A DNA stretch of 64,000 bases from Ectocarpus siliculosus (Eukaryota > Sar > Phaeophyceae > Ectocarpales > Ectocarpaceae), in the NCBI GenBank assembly GCA_000310025.1, contig FN649744.1:1326869-1390868 (forward strand), written 5' to 3'. Under the pieces are notes generated by a model that searched no databases, had not been told where the DNA came from, and worked only from the letters and a program-made list of their open reading frames with translations. Positions 23,562 to 36,285 of this stretch are shown one piece after another; the stretch's first letter is position 1; every line of letters begins with the position of its first letter. A program made the position numbers and the translations under genes.

Positions 23562-26500
23562 CCGCCGACACTCCACGCAAGTGACACCGAGCTTGCCCAC
23601 GTCCTTGCAGTTCTGGTCCCAATCGTCGAAGAAAATCATTTCCTCGTAGGAAACCTTCGAGTTTCGACGAATCTCCCCGAAGTGCCGAACCTTTTTTCGC
23701 ACACACGAGACAGGGCCGACCGCGAGAAACAGGGTTTCGTGCATGCAACGGGTGAAAGAGCTAGCACTGTTGCCCAAGGCCAGTCCCGCACCATGAGTTG
23801 GATCACCACCCGGCTTGAGCACAGCAATTCCCTCTGGGCTGAAGGCTCCCGGAGGAGACGCTCACGAACGCGAAGTGAAACCGAACGCCCCGGGTAGAAC
23901 AGTACTCCAATGAAAGGGGAGCGATGCTTCGTGAAACGACAGCACGCCCGAACGACCCCCCAGGGTGTTCGCACTTTTGTGCTTTTGCTGGGGACATGTC
24001 TCGGGTGAAAAGGTGCTATCGATGGAGAGGTCAACGGTGTTCAAATAGTGAAGACATAAGAATCAACCACAATGGTGTTTAGCAGCAACAACGGCAACAG
24101 CAGTAATGGGTTGCAGGGATCAAGCCTGGATTTTGTGTGCACACGCCATTTGCACTTGCTCCGTTTTTTGTTGTTGCCGTGCCCTATTCTTATTCGGGGC
24201 GTCTGTCTTTGTGCCTGTCGGTACAATTTCTGGACGCACCAGCCGGGGTCACACCGGAGGAATGCCGCTCAAGAGTACTTCTTCGCCTTTCTTCTACGGG
24301 GCTTGCCTTGGCTTCTAACGCGGAGAGGATTCAGCCGTTCCTTTCCCTCGTCGACCGTGAAATCAGGCTTTGCGTACACACGAAGTGATCGCTTCCAGAT
24401 TGTTTGGGCACATGGTGAGAGAAAAAAATTGTTTGACTGCGCGGAGATTCGGCCCATGTCCCAAACATCAGAAGGCTGAAAGAATACCGACCGAACACCT
24501 GGCCCGTCGCTTGAGAGAATAACAGCAAGGTTTCCCAAGGCAAGTGTTCGTTGCAAAGTGCCCCGGTCCGTGCCGCATCCAAGGCATTGGTCACCCGCGA
24601 GAACTATCCCCGGCCCAATCCCCCATGATCAACAATTTCGTCTCAAACAAGTGTTCTCTGAAACCAAGGTGCTTCATGTTGTATAGAGTCTCGCTCGACG
24701 TACGTTGTAGTCCCGTCAGCCGTCACACCTTAGAGCCCGAGTAGATTTCGGTGAACGAAAAAACGCTGCGCATCAGGAGCCCGGGCTCAAGCTCGATGAG
24801 ACCCATAACTTGCCGCGCCCATCTGTAAACGGAGAAACACACGAACATGGAATCCGGAGACAAACCAAAAAAAAAAAAAGCGAGAGGCGGGTGAGCTCTC
24901 CAAGTTACGACCTGCCTCTGCATTGTATGCTTCATGTTCCTTTTCTGGCAGCTGCTGTGTTGGTTTTTCGCGTCTTCAACACGGAAGATGCAAACACGTA
25001 AAGAGAGACAAAACGAGACCAAGATCAAGGCGTGCATGAAACCATCGACAGAAGCCACGACTGGGGGCTGGTTCCAGTGATGGTCGCCGCAGACCAGCGT
25101 GCCTCGCGAACACTTTGGACGAGACCAAGCCCCTCTTCCCGCTCGAACGCTTCTGGTAAAGCAGAGACCCGAGACGTCTCTGCTGCTTCACATACTCGTA
25201 CACAGCACATACTACCCGTGTGAAGTCAAGCATTGTGTGCATCTGAACGAAAGCTCACTCTGGCAGCTCTTGTTATTGTTGGTGTTGTGTTCGCGTTGAC
25301 CGCTGGTTTTGACCATCTCTGTCCGCGGCCAACAACTAAGTTTCCGTGGTCGCGAGTCAAAACCTGAAACGGGGCACAACCAACTGAAGATCTGTTCTAG
25401 AGCTCCGCCATTCGCGAGAAAACAAAAGAAGGGTACGGCCGAAACAAGACCGACACAACCCGAGTCAAAATCAAAACAAATGCAACCCTGAAGGGGCTAC
25501 CTATATCCTTGGCATGATTTTGAAACAATGGCGAACCAGGTGCTCGGATAATCGGTGAAGAGTGTAGCATGCCCGAGGTATCGCGTAGCTTAAGGATATC
25601 CGCGGCAGCTGAGCCAGGTCGACGGAAGCGATGAAAACGTGCATCACACATTCCCGTAGTATCGCAGATGGGTTTGGTTATCACGCAAGCTTCCAGTCAA
25701 TGCTTTTTATTTTTCACATAAACCCACCGCTCCCACCGCTCCCACTCCACGTGCGAAGCCAACCAACTAGAATTAAGCAAAACCAACAACAACGTTAACA
25801 TCACCAAGAGAAGAAACTTGCAACGTCGCGTCCTACTAAAATATAGACCTGGGGTGTATTCACCTTTGGGCTTGCACCGGCCTTGCTATACAATGGACCA
25901 ATCGTTCATCGGATTCCCTTGTCCACGTGCGCGGCGTTTGTCGTTGCAGATATACCAGGCCAAGTGTTTTTTATCCAAGCGGGATCAGTTGCTAGGCCAA
26001 TGGCCACAACGATTCTTGATTCTTGTTGGATAACACCAGCGTGTCAATGCGCAGAATTTGATCGCGGCGGTGTGGGCGGTATGACAATGCGTATACCAAC
26101 AGCAGCATCGATCATGCCGCGCCTAAAACACCAAACGAATACGTATGGCTGCCAACACGATATTTTCAGCTTCCATGCGTTCTGGGGGCCCTCACAACAA
26201 AAAACGTTTCTGTATGGGGTTGTGACTTCAAAGGACAAACCCGTTCTCACCCAGACAGTCGACGCAATACAGGGGCATCTCGTGCAGATTGAGTGGATAT
26301 ACTCCTCTCTCTCTTCCAGCAAGAGAAGTATGCCTCATTAAAGAAGGTCACCGGTGCTCAACACTACCCTCTCCACAGCCGCAGACGTGACTGTACAATG
26401 CCCCACGCTTGCATCCGTGTAGAACAGAACAACAGCACAATTTTCGAAATCTTTCAAAACACCTTTCGTGCGACGTCCTCGAAGCGATGGCCAGCTTGGT

Positions 26501-27879
26501 GTCCCTGAAGCGATGCCCCCTGTGCACCTCCAGCAGCGCTTCTCGAACGCCGGGGAAGAGGTCGATCACCTCGCCCGAGCGATCCCTTACCTTGCCGTCC
26601 TTCTTCTTGGTGAAGGGCGCCCCCCTCATCTGGTACAGCTCCGGCTTCCTGCAGTCAGTCGCCGTGGGTTCACTGCTACTGTTTTATCCTCGTCGGCGAT
26701 ATGCATTTACGTCAATGTGGTGGTGTTTCATACAACCTTGTCGCTAATGAACCCGGACGCTACAGGAAGCCTGGGTCGCACACCCTAGTGAATAGAAGAG
26801 GACGACGCTTGGCCGCGGTGGCACGGGCGCGGTGGCGAAGCGCAACTCAGGTGATGCTGGTGAGGCTTCCTTTGCTCGCTTTCGCCACCTGTTATTATGT
26901 ACCGATTATGTAAATTTCGTCCCCTTCCTTCGTTACGCGTTCAGCTCAGGCTTCTATGCCCATAACAAACTGGATGTAGTTGTTCATGGACAGGGGGTGA
27001 TACTGTACTGAATGGCGTGCAAACGGCGAAAACAATGTTCACCGATCCCGTATTCATCAGTTTCCTTGGCATGTGTACGTGAAGGCGACGGGCTGAAAAA
27101 AGCGAAACGGCTGTTGCCAATCTACTGACCGTATACTTCCAAACGCAGGGACTGCCGGTCGAACGTGGACTACGCGTTAACACCCACTCGATGAAGCATG
27201 TGCTGCCTGCTACAGTATAACAGCTGTCTACAGGCAAAAGGAACTGCTGCTGTCGTTTATTTGAATTTGAGGATGTACCAGCAGCCCGGCATCAGCATCC
27301 TCCCGTTGGGTGCAACGCGGCAGTTTTGTAGCGCGTAACGGTTTCCAGGAAACTGGTGTGTGGAGCGAGGTCAAGGCTCGCTGTCCATGCTGCTGCTGTC
27401 GGTGAAGGGTATGTGCCACCCAGCAGCGTTTTTGACCATGGCACCGTCGTCGAGAGGGTTTGGCACCGAGGCCGAAGCCAATTGGTGACTGCTTCAGCGC
27501 GTACATACGTAAGCAAGGTCGGCAAGTTGTGCGTGTTCCAAGCTCTGTCTCACCACAACGTGTAGTCAAGGTCCATAACAACCAGGCGAGGCACACTCCC
27601 ATCGCTCTCTTCTGCCGCAGCGTCCCCCCTCTTATCCATACCCACAGCCTCGTCCTCCACGCCGACATCTCCGATCCCGCCTCGCCCTCGCTTCTTCTTC
27701 GAACGAGCCCCTCCCTTCTTGCCCATCATCATGCGCAGCCCGTTGGTCGTGGGGTGTTTTCCTGCGTGATTCGGATACTGCCCTCTTCGAGCTGTTCTCG
27801 TGGGAACGGTAACGAACGCGCTGATTTCTTCCGTAACGAACACCACCAAAAGTAGCCCCACAACCACTCTCAGAGCCAT
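23562..27879 (-). CDS. MDP1: MDP1-type HAD phosphatase with plastid presequence (middle and 3' end unresolved)
   Basis: Exon 1 is 27879-27554. The first ATG starts MALRVVVGLL, a signal peptide that ends ISA|FV, like the stramenopile ASAFAP plastid motif, followed by a basic linker. The exon ends in the HAD nucleophile motif MDLDYTLW. Donor GTGAGA joins in phase 2 to exon 2 at 26648 (ELYQMRGAPF, then VRDRSGEVIDLFPGV) containing the SRT motif (ASRTSHE, ending near 26470). A 43-codon exon at 23690-23562 supplies VRHFGEIRR and the acidic motif FFDDWDQNCKDVGKLGV. These are the HAD motifs of magnesium-dependent phosphatase 1, which dephosphorylates phosphotyrosine and sugar phosphates (fructosamine-6-phosphate has been proposed). 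About 25-35 residues between SRT and VRHF, including the motif III Lys, and the C-terminal helix were not located. The 3' coordinate is therefore only the last exon I can place. Confidence 0.75.
24226..24390 (+). repeat. Dispersed repeat D, copy 2
   Basis: Lies in an intron of MDP1 in antisense orientation and resembles the reverse complement of 9347-9490. It keeps a readable stretch (AGVTPEECRSRVLLRLSST) in one frame. Probably a mobile-element relic. Confidence 0.45.
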
Positions 27880-28576
27880 GTGCTTCCACGCCTTCCTCAC
27901 TCCTTTTCAATGCCGAACTGCGGTTGCTGTACCTGCCTCAACTATGAGCAGCAACATGCGGCGAGATTTTGTTCTTCAGGGGGCTCCGCCCGATTATAGT
28001 ATACATACGTGCGGGCGGGCCAAAAGCAAGTCGCGGTTGCGGGGTCCCAGCTCCACACACCTGTGCAGCGCAGCAACGCAATCAGATCACCCAACTAGCC
28101 AGAGCAAGGAGACAGCACTTCGCATCGAGGTGAGATCTTGTGTATAGTGCATTTTTCTATGCGCATGCTGGCTGTTTTGCGAGGTGATGCAGGTTTGCAA
28201 CACGGAATGCAGCCCCCGAGAACACCGGCTGTTGCCGCAGAAGTCGCCAGATCATCCCCCCACTCTGGGATACCCTCTGTGGAGATGTCGAGCAGAGCAA
28301 AGCCCGTAGGACCCGTTGTATGGCCACACGATGCGGATGCTCTCGGTGGAACAAATACCACTGCAAGGCTCGCCGATAGGTTTCATGAAGTCTTTGGTGA
28401 TCTGCAATAGTTGACGTCGGCAAAGTCTCTCATGGCGTGATGGATGCTGCACGTTGATACACCCGAACAGGTGGGAAACGCTCCCCACACCCCTCTTACT
28501 GCTGCTGCAACATCTCTTTCGTCGTCTGATCAGTAGCAGGCACGGAACTGCAAATCGATAGGGGGCAAGTTTCCTG
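27880..28576. promoter_or_regulatory. Divergent intergenic region MDP1 / RPN3
   Basis: About 700 bp separate the MDP1 ATG (minus) from the RPN3 ATG (plus), so both promoters must lie here. An AT-rich word tatagtatacat near 27995 is the only TATA-like string noticed. No other element can be assigned. Confidence 0.45.
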
Positions 28577-31500
28577 ATGACGGACGTAGACATGAAGGAC
28601 GCCTCTGCGGCGGCAACAGCAGCGGGGGAGAAGGGGGAAGTGGCGGCGGTGCCCAAGAGCATCAAGGTGGAGGATATCGTGCGGAACGCAGAGCTCATCG
28701 TCAAGGGCGTCCAGGGCGACACCGCTCGGCTTACCACGAGGGCAATCAGTAGGTGGGTTCGTTACACCTACCTTTGCGTATGGGTACAGTAGCGCAGCTC
28801 GATATTTCCTCCAAGGTTGCGGAACGGTACGTCTTTGCTAGTGTACTGCTTGTAGCGTCATCTCCCTCTGGAAATGGGCCTGTTTTCTGGTGCCGTTGCG
28901 AAGCCCGTGGTTGGTTCCGCCGCCTCACAGCTGTTGGCGCTCCCCGGCGGGGTAGTATGTGCATGGGTTGGTGGTACGGCGCGCTTGTATGTATACATGC
29001 GGTGAAGTGTTTTGCTTGTGGTACATAGGAGCCAGCAGCTAGCTTGTTCGGTTCCGAAAGCTTTTTTGCGGGATCTCTTCTCTTGACCCTCTCGCGGTAG
29101 TGCGGCGACAGCAGTCGGTCGGGCTTGAGCCCTTTTGAACTGCGAGGAACCTTCAGACTGATTCCACCGACGAACACGTCGTCAAAGCTCAAGGAGATGT
29201 GCATTTTTCATTTTGCCTCACACGGGAAGCAGTAGCAGCCGCATGCTCCATGAAGCAGCAGCAGGGAAAGGCGGCAAGCACGACGAGAAGGTGGGGCTGT
29301 TTCTCGGTCATCCGCATCTTCTGGTATACTGCTGAAGGCGACACATGGCTGCTGCGCACCAGACCACGGCCATGCGCGGAGAATTAGGTTATGTCGTGGC
29401 GAAGGAGGGGGTGACTGAAAATGGCAGACTGAACCAGGAACTCGGGACGATACGAGGCGCCTAGGGAGCATCTCTCGCCGCAGAGTAGATCGTATAACCC
29501 CCGTCCGCTTGGCCAACACGCGAACGTTGAAGCCGTCTCATGGCATCACCCTTGTGTGGTTCGTCTTATTGTGACCATGGCCTACTAGGACTACCCATGC
29601 ACCGCCTGGCCCTCCCTCACCCGTCCTTGCTCTCTTTTTTTATTTCTGTTCCGCCGCTTCACCTCACGTCGACTCGCGCTCACCCCCCTCTCCTCTCCGG
29701 CATCGATGCACCGTCCCCCCTCGTGTCTCCCAACACTGGTGGTTTCGATCCTTTGTGGATACGCCGGTGTTGGTGCTGGTCTTGCCATGGCGCTCGCTAT
29801 GGTGCAGGAATACGCCCATCCGACGCAGGGTGCAAGCGGATGTGCTGTGCGAGGCGTTAGCCAAGCTGCTGCCGGACGACTGCCCGGACAAAGCCGAGCT
29901 CACCCGGCTTCTGGCCAAGCTGCCCAGCGAGGGTAAGGCTAATAACGATTCTGTCTTGGGTGGTTGCGATGTAATTTAGCGACAGGGCTGGAGAGAATAC
30001 GTTGGGTTTGCACAGGAGGAAAGAAATGGCGAGTGCTTTGTAGTATGACTGCCCGGCGAGGGCAAGCGACTTGAAGGGTAAGAAGGAGAGGGGCGGGAAC
30101 ACGCAACGTTGGGAAAGAGGGGCCTAGCACGCGGAGGAGAAAAAGAGAACGACCGGATGCAGCATGCAGCACCTGTTTGTGAAGCGAGAACCACAAGAGC
30201 TGCCCAATGCCGGGTCCAGTTTACGGTGCATTCTGTGTGGATGGCAGTGGTGACCTTTGTCCCTTTCCAGCGACCCGCTGACCTTTGCCACCACCACCCT
30301 CACCACCCGAGTTTTTCGCTCACATCATCGGAGGAAAGATCTCTCTTGATAGCGTGTCCGATCATCGCTGACACGAAAATTAAAACGCCCGAATGCCCCC
30401 CCCCCCCCAGCGGTAGCAGAGCCGGAGACCCCGACGACGGAAGCCATGGAGGTCGACTCCGAGGCCGCCAAGAAAGAGGCCGCCGCGGCGGCGACTGCGG
30501 AGGCCGTCGCCGCTAAGAAGGCCGAGGAAGCGCTGGCGAGCGTGGTGGCGGCGAAGCTGCCCGAGGTGGAGGTATACTTGTCGACCTTGGTTTTGACGAC
30601 GCTGCTGCGGCACAAGGCAAACGCGGACGCGGTGGCGGTCGCGCCGAGGCTGCTGGAGCGGGCCGTGAGCTTCAACCGGAGGTGGGTGCGGGGGCGCGCG
30701 CGCGCGAAAGATATTTGTCGTCTCGAGCGCTTGCTTTTCTTTTTTGTCTGGCGGTGGGAGGAGTTTGTGCCGTGTTGGTATTTAGTGTGCTCCCCCCAGC
30801 TGAGAATGTCTTGGGGCCGTTCGTGGCCGCGGTAGCGTGTGATAGTTGGAAATGCGTCGCTGTTCCTGGTATGGCTTTCATTGGCCGCTCCTTCTTCCTG
30901 CCTATTGTACCGTGCCGCCCTTTTCGACTTGTCTTGTCCCTCCCTGTGCATGACGTAGGATAGCGTAAATAAATCACGGCACATCTATGATCCAGTTGAC
31001 TTGATGTGGGGGGGGGAGTGGCAGGGCATGAAGACAAACGACCAAACGACCAATGCGTCCCCCGCGTGACGAAGACAAGACGCTGCTCCGGTTCTCGCTG
31101 GCACCCAAACTAGTGGTACTTTCCGCTCTCTCAGCAAATCCACTGCTGTCCGTTCCCGCCACACGCGCCCGCGCGCGTGCGCCTCTCTTGGAACTAACCG
31201 ACGCGCCATTGTGCACACGTGAACGAACGTTAACATTTCCCAGGACGCTCGACTCCCTTGCGGCGAAGACGGTGTTCTACTACTCGTTGGCGTTCGAGGT
31301 TTCCGGGCGGCTGCCGGAGGCGCGACCGCGCCTGCTCGGGCTTCACCGCACGTGCTGCCTCAGGTTTGTCAGGCTTTTCTTTCTCTGCGCGCTTCCGAGC
31401 ACCGCTGCGAGCACCGTGTGTCTCAGGCCGAGGTGGTGTGTTTCTTAAGTGGGCTCAAGAGGAGTAATGCTGCAGGATTTCCTTTTGCGTTGACGGCAGT

Positions 31501-34500
31501 GTATGATGGATCTTCCGTTTCTTTGGTGGTGGCCAACAATGGCCGCTCGGGTGTTGATTTGCTGTAGGTTCTCAGAACCGTCTTTGAGAACCGTGCGGGC
31601 GGTGTTCGGCTAACTCGTCGTTTGCCGCTTGTGGCGTCTCTCGATGTCCGCCGAACCCGCGGGGTGGATTTGTGTTTTCCGTGGACGCGTTGTTGGGTCG
31701 GGTTGTCTGATTGATGATCGCGCAAACGATGGCATGCACCTTTCCTTTTCGTCCGCATCTATCTCCGTCTTTGTTGTGCATGTAGAGGCCCGTGTCCGGG
31801 CCTCTCTCCCCCTCCTCCTTCGCCTCACTCACTCTGCTTAGCCTTTCGCCGGTGTGGAAATTCCGACCTGTTCTGGGTCCGTGATGGGGTTGTCATGAAG
31901 TCACGTGGTACTCTTTTGGCTTGCTTGTTTTTTGGTAGCATGCGCTCATGAGCGCAACGCAGAAGCGCGATTTGTTTGGCGCTCCGGTCATGCTATAATA
32001 GCGCCGCCTGCTCTTGTCCACTACTGGCACCACCGCTAACAACAACAACAACAACGTCCAACGACATTATCCTGCAACTCAACAACGATGATGACACCAA
32101 ACAATGACACCGGTAACACAACAACAACGACAACAGGCACGACGAGATCGGGCAGGCGACGACGCTGAACCTGCTGCTGAGGAACCTGCTTTCCCAGAAC
32201 CTCCTGGACCAGGCCTACAAGCTCGCCTCCAAGACCAACTTCCCGGAGAGCTGCAGTAACAACCAGTTCTGCCGATACCTGTGAGAATGCGCTGCGTGTG
32301 TTGTTTTCTTCACACTTCACAAACCGTTCCGGTGTCCGCTCAGTGCCTTCTTATGTCCGTACTAAAACAGTCCAACTGATGCGAACGTCTTCCGTGGCCA
32401 CAAGCTAACTACCCGGAGGTACACCCTTCTCGCAATCAAAGAGGCCGGAAATGAAGTTTTCGGGTGTTTTTCCTGTTTTTGGTGGAACAGGGCAAGACTC
32501 CTTTGGTGAATTTCGTCCCCTTTTTTTTTTTGCCGATCTCTCCCGACGGCAAACTTAGACGGGACTTTGAGGCTGTCGCCTAAGTCGCTGTAGTCTCAAC
32601 GGTGTTTAACGTTGTTTCTTTTCTTCTCATGTTGGCTCTTTTCCTTTTATAGCTTTACCGACACTCGCGTACAATGGACCCATGGACAGACCCATCGCCT
32701 GCTGTGTAGCGAAAGGCTGTGGCAAATATCTTGTCGTGGCCGCTTCTTGGTGGTTCTGGTGTTGACTAGGACCGACACATGTAAAGTACGTGAACCGTAC
32801 AACTTACTGCCGTACTTGTCCTTGTCGTTGCTGCTATTGCTACAATATTGGTGGGGCTGACCTCCTCGTTGCATCAAACTGGACCGCGCCCCAAAATGAC
32901 GGCATTTTTTTCGCCGTTTGCCTGCTCTGCTAAAAGCACAAACTATGTGGGTATTCTCTCTATCGCGTCTCCTCTTTCGTGGATTCGCTCTCAAGTTACT
33001 ACATGGGGCGCATCCACGCCCTCCAGCTGGACTACACGGACGCCTACACCAAGCTGATGCAGTCCAGCCGCAAGGTCTCTCAGAACACGGCCATGGGCTT
33101 CCAGCGGGCGGCGCAGAAGCTCGTCATCATTGTACAGGTGTGTGTGGTTCTCGTTGTTGCCACTGCTGCTGCTGCTGCTGTTGCAGCTGATTGTTGGCAT
33201 TTTGAGTGCCCAGCACCATGTCTGTAGAGACTATGACGTGACCAAAACACATGGTCACGTTTTTCTTGCACACACACATGTGCGTACTGTTTTGCGCAGC
33301 ACAGTTTTCACCGCCTGTTGAAACTCTCGCTCGCGTGTGTGATTGTACCCACCCACCACGATTCCACGACACCGGCCCATTGCTCGACACCGGCGACATT
33401 TGTTTTGTTCAGCTCCTGCTCGGAGAGGTGCCGGAACGGTCGGTGTTCAACCAGAAGGGCTTCGTGGTATCCCTCAAGCCCTACCTCGCCCTCACGCAGG
33501 CGGTCCGACAGGGGGACCTCGTGGAGTTCAACCGCATCGTCGGGGAGGTGGGTTCGTATTGCATTGCATTGGGATGGGGGGGGCACCGTCGTGCGATGTG
33601 GGCGATGGGGAGGGGGAAGGGGAGCTACATTAACACACTCGTTCGTTCGATCGCCTCGGTGAGGTTCCTTCCTGTCAGCGCGACAGCGCAAGTCTAGCAG
33701 TTTTGCTTGTTACGTGCGTGCCCGTGTTTTTCCGCGATAGCTTTGGGGGGGGCTTGTTCCGCCTCTCGAAGGTGCCAACTCTTTTTTCGTCTTTTGTGGG
33801 TATTTCGTCGATTTCTATGCCCCTACCGTTGGTGTTCGGCAGCCATGCCCTCGAGCCACGTGTCCGTTGGCTCCAGATGAAGGGTTTTGATTCATTCGTT
33901 TGGTACCGCGAGCCGCGTGTATATCCACCTGTACGCTGCAAGCGTTCGACTTGTTTGCATAATATTTTTTCTTCCATGCGTGGCGTTGTCGTTGTGTTTC
34001 ATCGTGTGCCCCCCTGGGTTTTGTCGCCCTGTTGTGCGCGTGCGCATCATAACATGACACACTGCCTCTTCAATTGATGACAGTTTTTTTTTTTGTCGAC
34101 GTGCAGCATTTTTTTTTGTTCATTTCTCTGTGTTATGTTCGTTTCTGCCTGTTATAATTTCTTCACTTGATACGTGCACATACGACAACAACCCTTTTTC
34201 GCTCTTTTTTTAATATGTTCTTCTTCTGTCTCTCGCTTGCTCGCTCTGTTATCTCGGCTCCTGCGAAATTCCGAAAAAACACATCAAAACCACAACTGCA
34301 GCACGAGTCAACCTTCCGGGCAGACAAGACCTACACCCTCATCCAGAGGTTGGCGCACAACGTCATCAAGACGGGGCTCCGCAAAATCAACTCGTCTTAC
34401 TCCCGCGTTTCCCTCCAAGACCTGTGCGAGAAGGTAAGCAAAACTAGTAGAGTGTTTTGTGCACCCCATTGCTACGGCGCTTTGCGCTTGGTGATGTGCT

Positions 34501-36285
34501 AGCCTGGTCCGGTGAAAAGTTGGCGTGCTCATTCCGTCCCGGCTTTGTAGGGATGCGAGGTCAAAGGTCTAACGACTGTGGGAGGCACGGCTATGTGTAC
34601 ACGCCCCCCCCCCCTCCCCTTACTTACAGCCGGAGGCCCTCAATAAAGGAGGCAGGCGTAGGCCTCCAGAAACCGTATTCGGGCACTGATACTATGCGGG
34701 TGCCCAACACAACGGCGATTTGCGCCGCACGATGTAACCGTCAGTCCACTGGGCACCGGCACTCTTGAGTCAGTCCGCACGATCAATACTGCGGTGCCCC
34801 TCCGGTTATGCCGCGACATGTTTTTCTCCAAAGACCGAAACACGCGTCTTTTCCGCTGCTCGTATATATCACACGGGTGCAGCACACAGCGGGTTTTTTC
34901 GAGTTCGAGGAACGCGTGGTTGAGTGAAGTTTCTTGCAGGCTCATCGGCGTCTCGTGCATTGCCTGGTCTAAGATTGGGAAGAAGGAGGCGTTTTAGTCT
35001 TCCGGGTTTGGTCATGTGTAGACCGACGTTTTGCTGATTCGAGCCGGGGGTAATATTTTGTGTCGTCCTTGTTTCTGACGGTCGATCGGTCTGATCAAGG
35101 CCGGATGGCGTGTTGCCTCGCCGAAGGTGCGTAAATCAGAACACATGGGGTAGAACGATCGTGGTCCTTTTTCCCCGTGAAAGACGTACCTCGACTACGG
35201 ATACAGTCTTCCGAATCGCCTTTACACGAGGCGGAGCACGGCTCCATTCAGTACGCTGTAGGAACGCTCGTTACATTTGTTGTTGTTGTTTTTTTTTTTT
35301 TTCACTCATTCGCTTGTTGTGGGTGCGATTACCCGTGCTGGACAAACGCACGAACGGCAGGTGAAGCTCGAAACGGTCCAAAGTGCGGAGTTCGTGTGCT
35401 CGAAGGCCATCAGGGACGGGGTCATCGACGCGGTCATCGACCACAAGAACGGCTGGATACAGAGTCGGGATGTCGTGGACGTGTACGCCACGGACGAGCC
35501 GCAACAGGTGCTTGCTTTCGTCCATCTCTCTTTTTTTTTGTTTTTTTTGTGTGTTGTTGTTGGAGCAAAGACCACTCAAGCTGGCTGGCCAACGGTACGA
35601 CTGTCAGCCTTGTACAAGAACGAAGTTCAGCGTTGCCTGTTCGCGATACTGCTGAGTGGATCGTACTTGGATGTAAATATGTAGGCGTTCACTACGTATT
35701 TTGCGTCGTCCGCGTGGTGCCTCGGCAACGAAGAGCACAACAACGTGCCTGCGTGGTGCCTCCTCGTGAAAGCTCGAGCGTTTTGTGAATAGTTCATGAC
35801 GTTTTTTGGGTTCTTTTGTTGGTGGATGTTTTCGCGTCATGGCTGTGTACGTCTCTTGGCGCAGGCGGCCCTGCAAGCCCGCTTTCGCGTGCCCGCAACA
35901 AGTATCAAATAGCATGTGTGACCTCGCATTGGTGATTGCGAGTTGCTCAGTTGTTTTGTTTTTGCAATCCAGTCCCCATGTGTTTTGCGTTCATGCAGCA
36001 CCTTCTTTTGATTAGTTTTTGCTCTGGGCGCATGTACGTGAACATACAGCGGACCGATTTCTCGCGCGTGCCCGTTCATTTGAAAATGTCCCGCAGGCCT
36101 TCCACAAGCGCATCACGTTCTGCCTGGACGTTCACAACGAGGCGGTGAGAGCGATGCGCTACCCACCCAACGCCTACAAGCAGGAGCTGGCCAAGTCTCG
36201 TCCCGGGATGGAGGACGAGAAGACCGATGAGGAACTCGCCAAGGAGATCGAGGACGAGATGAACGAAGAAGACGGAGGCCTCTAA
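28577..36285 (+). CDS. RPN3: 26S proteasome regulatory subunit RPN3 (PSMD3)
   Basis: Ten exons: 28577-28752, 29829-29932, 30411-30681, 31244-31363, 32137-32280, 32996-33137, 33413-33547, 34302-34433, 35361-35507, 36097-36285. All junctions are GT-AG, phases match at every join and the sum is 1560 nt, i.e. 519 residues, close to the usual 480-530 for RPN3. Family landmarks in order are: an Ala/Glu-rich N-terminal linker, [35 protein letters not shown], the PCI-domain segment [31 protein letters not shown], and the tail [19 protein letters not shown] followed by an acidic end. RPN3 is a PCI scaffold subunit of the 19S lid that helps hold the lid to the base in nucleus and cytosol. The start is the first ATG in frame (MTDVDMKD). 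It is a single-copy housekeeping gene in most eukaryotes. Confidence 0.96.
32298..32435 (+). repeat. Dispersed repeat E, copy 1 (RPN3 intron)
   Basis: Shares aaccgttccg, ctcagt, ccttctt and tgtccgtacta in the same order with 43913-44050, followed by a common gtggNcacaNg ... aggtacac block. Confidence 0.5.
34526..34590 (+). repeat. Dispersed repeat F, copy 1 (RPN3 intron)
   Basis: Resembles 54112-54182: both have ttccNtcccgNctttNta, gggNtgNgaggtca and ggtctaacg in order. Confidence 0.5.

Noticed and set aside
30325-30984. 219-codon minus-strand frame
   Set aside because: Antisense to RPN3 exon 3 and its flanking introns; the plus-strand exon joins in phase with its neighbours.
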